DNA of 64,000 nucleotides from Psychrobacillus sp032154225 (lineage in GTDB: Bacteria > Bacillota > Bacilli > Bacillales_A > Planococcaceae), in the NCBI RefSeq assembly GCF_032154225.1, contig NZ_JALDYF010000001.1:682001-746000 (forward strand). Reading direction: 5' to 3'. Of this stretch, positions 61,866 to 64,000 are shown piece after piece (position 1 is the stretch's first letter; the number at the start of each line of letters is the position of its first letter). The notes under the pieces were generated by a model. That model was not told the DNA's origin. It worked only from the letters and a program-made list of their open reading frames with translations, and searched no databases. Position numbers and translations under genes: made by a program.

Positions 61866-62358
61866 GAAAAACATCTTTGTTTCCCAGTTTCTGGCTCGCT
61901 TCAGGATTCCCATTGAGCCATACGATGAACGGTGAAATTTTTAAAGCTTGTTGGTTCTATCTCCTTTGAAGGAATTTATAAAGTGGCACTTCTACATTTG
62001 GACAGAAAGTGGAGAAGTAGATGACAAATTTACTTCGTATGAAAATAGTTGGCCTATTTTTAATTAGAAATGTTGATGAGCTTTTTTCTCTTACATGAAG
62101 GAGGGAAAGTAGCAAGAACATGATTACACTCCCATAAGCAAGATGGATGTAGTGAAAAGCCGCGACACCAGCGGGAACAGCGGATGTTTTCTGCGACGAG
62201 TAACCGCAGGAGCACCTAGCTGAAGACACTGGACTGAATGCAGCGAAGGAAGCGGCTGAAGCCGTGCCCGCGGTAAGCATCCGCTTGTAACGAAATCCAC
62301 TCCCTTCCTTTTTAAATATGTACCGTCCCCTGTGTTCTTGGAGCATTTCCATATACTT
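61866..62358 (+). repeat. Long intergenic repeat, family 1, copy F (deleted)
   Basis: About 490-bp copy upstream of the RND gene and downstream of prfC. The left end (AACATCTTTG...CAGTTTCTGGCTCGCTTCAG) is intact, but the sequence jumps from inside the left hairpin arm (AAAGCTTGTTGG, ends near 61963) to TTCTATCTCC. The hairpin's right arm and the following block are lost, and a second deletion removes the CCAAAGATACAA stem. The GC-rich core with the 22-nt module (62193-62214) is intact. Confidence 0.85.
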
Positions 62359-62371
62359 TCCTTTTCTCAAC

Positions 62372-62403
62372 TAAAAAAGACTACCTCGTCAAAGGTAGCC
62401 TTT
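62372..62403 (-). terminator. Terminator of prfC
   Basis: On the minus strand GGCTACCT and AGGTAGTC pair with one mismatch around a 6-nt loop, followed by TTTTTTAG. It is 9 bp past the stop. Confidence 0.85.
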
Positions 62404-62411
62404 CTTCTATA

Positions 62412-63986
62412 TTACAGTAAATTATACAACTTAATATGCTCATATTTATCTTGGAACCAACGAGTTGCAAACTCATTTTCAAACAAAAATACATAACGAT
62501 CATAACGGTCTTTTACTAACATGCTTCTTGGACCAGTCATCGATTCTTTCACATCTGCTTCATTTTCAATCCATCGAGCTACTTTCGAACCAATAGACTC
62601 CATACGAACTTCCACATTATACTCATTATTCATACGGTGCTCAAACACTTCAAATTGAAGCTGACCAACCGCTCCTAAAATAACTTCTTCTGTATGAAGC
62701 GTTTTGTAATATTGGATAGCCCCTTCTTGCACTAACTGTAAAATCCCTTTATGGAAATGTTTCGATTTCATAACGTTCTTCGCAGTTACTCGCATAAACA
62801 GTTCTGGCGTAAATTGTGGTAGTTTTTCAAATAAGAACGTTTTTTTACCACCAACAACTGTATCCCCAATTTGATAATTACCTGTGTCATACAATCCAAT
62901 AATATCTCCTGCAACTGCCGTATCTACTGTTTCACGGTCATCTGCTAAAAATTGTGTAGACTGAGTAACTTTAAATGATTTGCCTGTTCGTGAAAGCGTC
63001 ATATTCATCCCACGCTCAAATTTACCAGAAACAATACGTACAAATGCAATTCTATCTCGGTGAGCAGGGTTCATATTCGCTTGAATTTTGAAAACAAAAC
63101 CTGAAAATTCTTCATTTAACGGATCAATAATTTGCTCATCTTCCGTCAATCTTGGCTCAGGAGTTGGAGCAAATTGTAAATATGTTTCTAAAAATGTTTG
63201 TACACCAAAGTTTGTTAATGCACTACCAAAGAACACTGGTGTCAAATCTCCTGCAAGTACTTTTTCTTTATCGAAATCATTACCTGCTTCATTTAACAGC
63301 ATGATGTCATCCATCGCTTGCGTATAGTAAGACGTTTGTTTCATCGAATGTTCAACAGCCAATTCTCCCTCGACATCTAAAGGAAGATATCTGTCCTTTT
63401 CATCTGTGCGGAATTGCTCAATTCGATTGTTGAAACGATCGTAAATTCCTAAAAACTCTTTCCCCATACCGATTGGCCAATTCATCGCATAAGATTGAAT
63501 GCCTAATACTTCTTCTAGCTCCTCCATTAACTCAAGAGGCTCTTTCCCTTGACGGTCAAGTTTGTTGATAAACGTAAAAATTGGAATACCTCTCATACGA
63601 CAAACTTTAAATAATTTTAATGTTTGTGCTTCAATACCTTTTGCTGCATCGACAATCATCACTGCGCTATCGACAGCCATTAATGTACGATACGTATCTT
63701 CACTGAAATCCTGATGTCCAGGTGTATCTAAAATGTTAATACGACAATTATTAAAATCAAACTGCATAACGGAAGAGGTCACTGAAATTCCACGTTGTTT
63801 TTCAATTTCCATCCAGTCAGATGTTGCAAATTTCCCTGATTTTTTCCCTTTTACTGTTCCTGCATCACGAATTGCTCCACCAAAGTATAGAAGCTTCTCT
63901 GTAATAGTTGTTTTACCAGCATCCGGGTGGGAAATAATTGCAAAAGTTCTTCTTTTTAATATCTCATCTTGTAATTTAAAATCCAT
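62412..63986 (-). CDS. prfC: Peptide chain release factor 3 (RF3)
   Basis: Ribosome-associated GTPase that recycles RF1/RF2 after peptide release. It has 524 residues, normal length. G1 SHPDAGKT is at 19-26, G2 region RGISVTSS, G3 DTPGHQDF, and G4 NKLDR, followed by RF3-specific domains with the FGSALTNFGVQ segment. GGAGATAT lies 9 bp before the ATG. The gene is complete; upstream signals fall outside the window. Confidence 0.97.
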   Translation of the reverse strand: MDFKLQDEILKRRTFAIISHPDAGKTTITEKLLYFGGAIRDAGTVKGKKSGKFATSDWMEIEKQRGISVTSSVMQFDFNNCRINILDTPGHQDFSEDTYRTLMAVDSAVMIVDAAKGIEAQTLKLFKVCRMRGIPIFTFINKLDRQGKEPLELMEELEEVLGIQSYAMNWPIGMGKEFLGIYDRFNNRIEQFRTDEKDRYLPLDVEGELAVEHSMKQTSYYTQAMDDIMLLNEAGNDFDKEKVLAGDLTPVFFGSALTNFGVQTFLETYLQFAPTPEPRLTEDEQIIDPLNEEFSGFVFKIQANMNPAHRDRIAFVRIVSGKFERGMNMTLSRTGKSFKVTQSTQFLADDRETVDTAVAGDIIGLYDTGNYQIGDTVVGGKKTFLFEKLPQFTPELFMRVTAKNVMKSKHFHKGILQLVQEGAIQYYKTLHTEEVILGAVGQLQFEVFEHRMNNEYNVEVRMESIGSKVARWIENEADVKESMTGPRSMLVKDRYDRYVFLFENEFATRWFQDKYEHIKLYNLL

Positions 63987-64000
63987 TCTGTTATATCTCC

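Overview
The window is low-GC Firmicutes DNA, from a spore-forming member of Bacillales, most likely in or near the Planococcaceae (Psychrobacillus, Lysinibacillus, Sporosarcina type). The evidence is the AT-rich composition, strong Shine-Dalgarno sites, abundant hairpin-plus-U terminators, a Spo0E-like phosphatase, a KinE-like kinase, and gene order matching the B. subtilis pdh to ykr/yku/ykv region (speA, pdhABCD, ykyA, def, ykrA, rpoY, rnjA, ktrC, ykuV, ccpC, darB, fadH, ykyB, cheV, ykwC, ykvS, mhqR, ktrD). Family names come from recognising the proteins by eye; no search was run. I saw no tRNA, rRNA, CRISPR array, transposase or phage gene.

Layout. 0-5 kb: 3' part of speA; a deacetylase/cidA/lrgB-type cell-wall operon; a chemoreceptor. 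5.7-10.7 kb: the pyruvate dehydrogenase operon behind a sigma-A promoter. 10.8-17.7 kb: ykyA, def, ykrA, a tiny cationic peptide gene with its own promoter and terminator, rpoY-rnjA, ktrC, ykuV. 17.8-22.3 kb: a polyamine uptake operon led by an XRE-cupin regulator. 22.4-23.6 kb: an MFS exporter. 24.2-36.1 kb: an eight-gene membrane operon (secreted membrane protein, ABC ATPase, ABC permease, coiled-coil protein with 26 Gly-Gln repeats, MoxR ATPase, DUF58 protein, two vWA proteins). 36.2-44.5 kb: ccpC, darB, fadH with a FadR-type operator, a PAS-GGDEF-EAL protein, ykyB, cheV, ykwC. 44.7-48.2 kb: a second MoxR/DUF58 operon led by a Spo0E-like gene. 48.3-54.4 kb: small conserved genes, a CPBP protein, a lipoprotein, mhqR, a sensor kinase, a B12-type radical SAM protein. 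55-64 kb: ktrD, a TerC gene under a yybP-ykoY manganese riboswitch, an SDR reductase, an RND exporter and prfC.

The most unusual content is non-coding. Nine long repeat elements (about 270 to 650 bp) sit in the intergenic gaps, and six of the seven convergent gaps hold one. Six copies form one family (about 500-645 bp) with an 18-bp-arm hairpin whose base pairs covary between copies. In four copies this hairpin lies just downstream of a gene with no other visible terminator. Three copies form a second GC-rich family. The two families exchange modules, and a 31-bp mini-repeat appears inserted singly, in tandem, or not at all in otherwise matching copies.

Functional themes: central carbon metabolism (pdh, ccpC, fadH), potassium and c-di-AMP (ktrC, ktrD, darB), RNA metabolism and translation (rnjA, rpoY, def, prfC), polyamines (speA, pot), chemotaxis and c-di-GMP (MCP, cheV, GGDEF-EAL), and two MoxR-based envelope systems.
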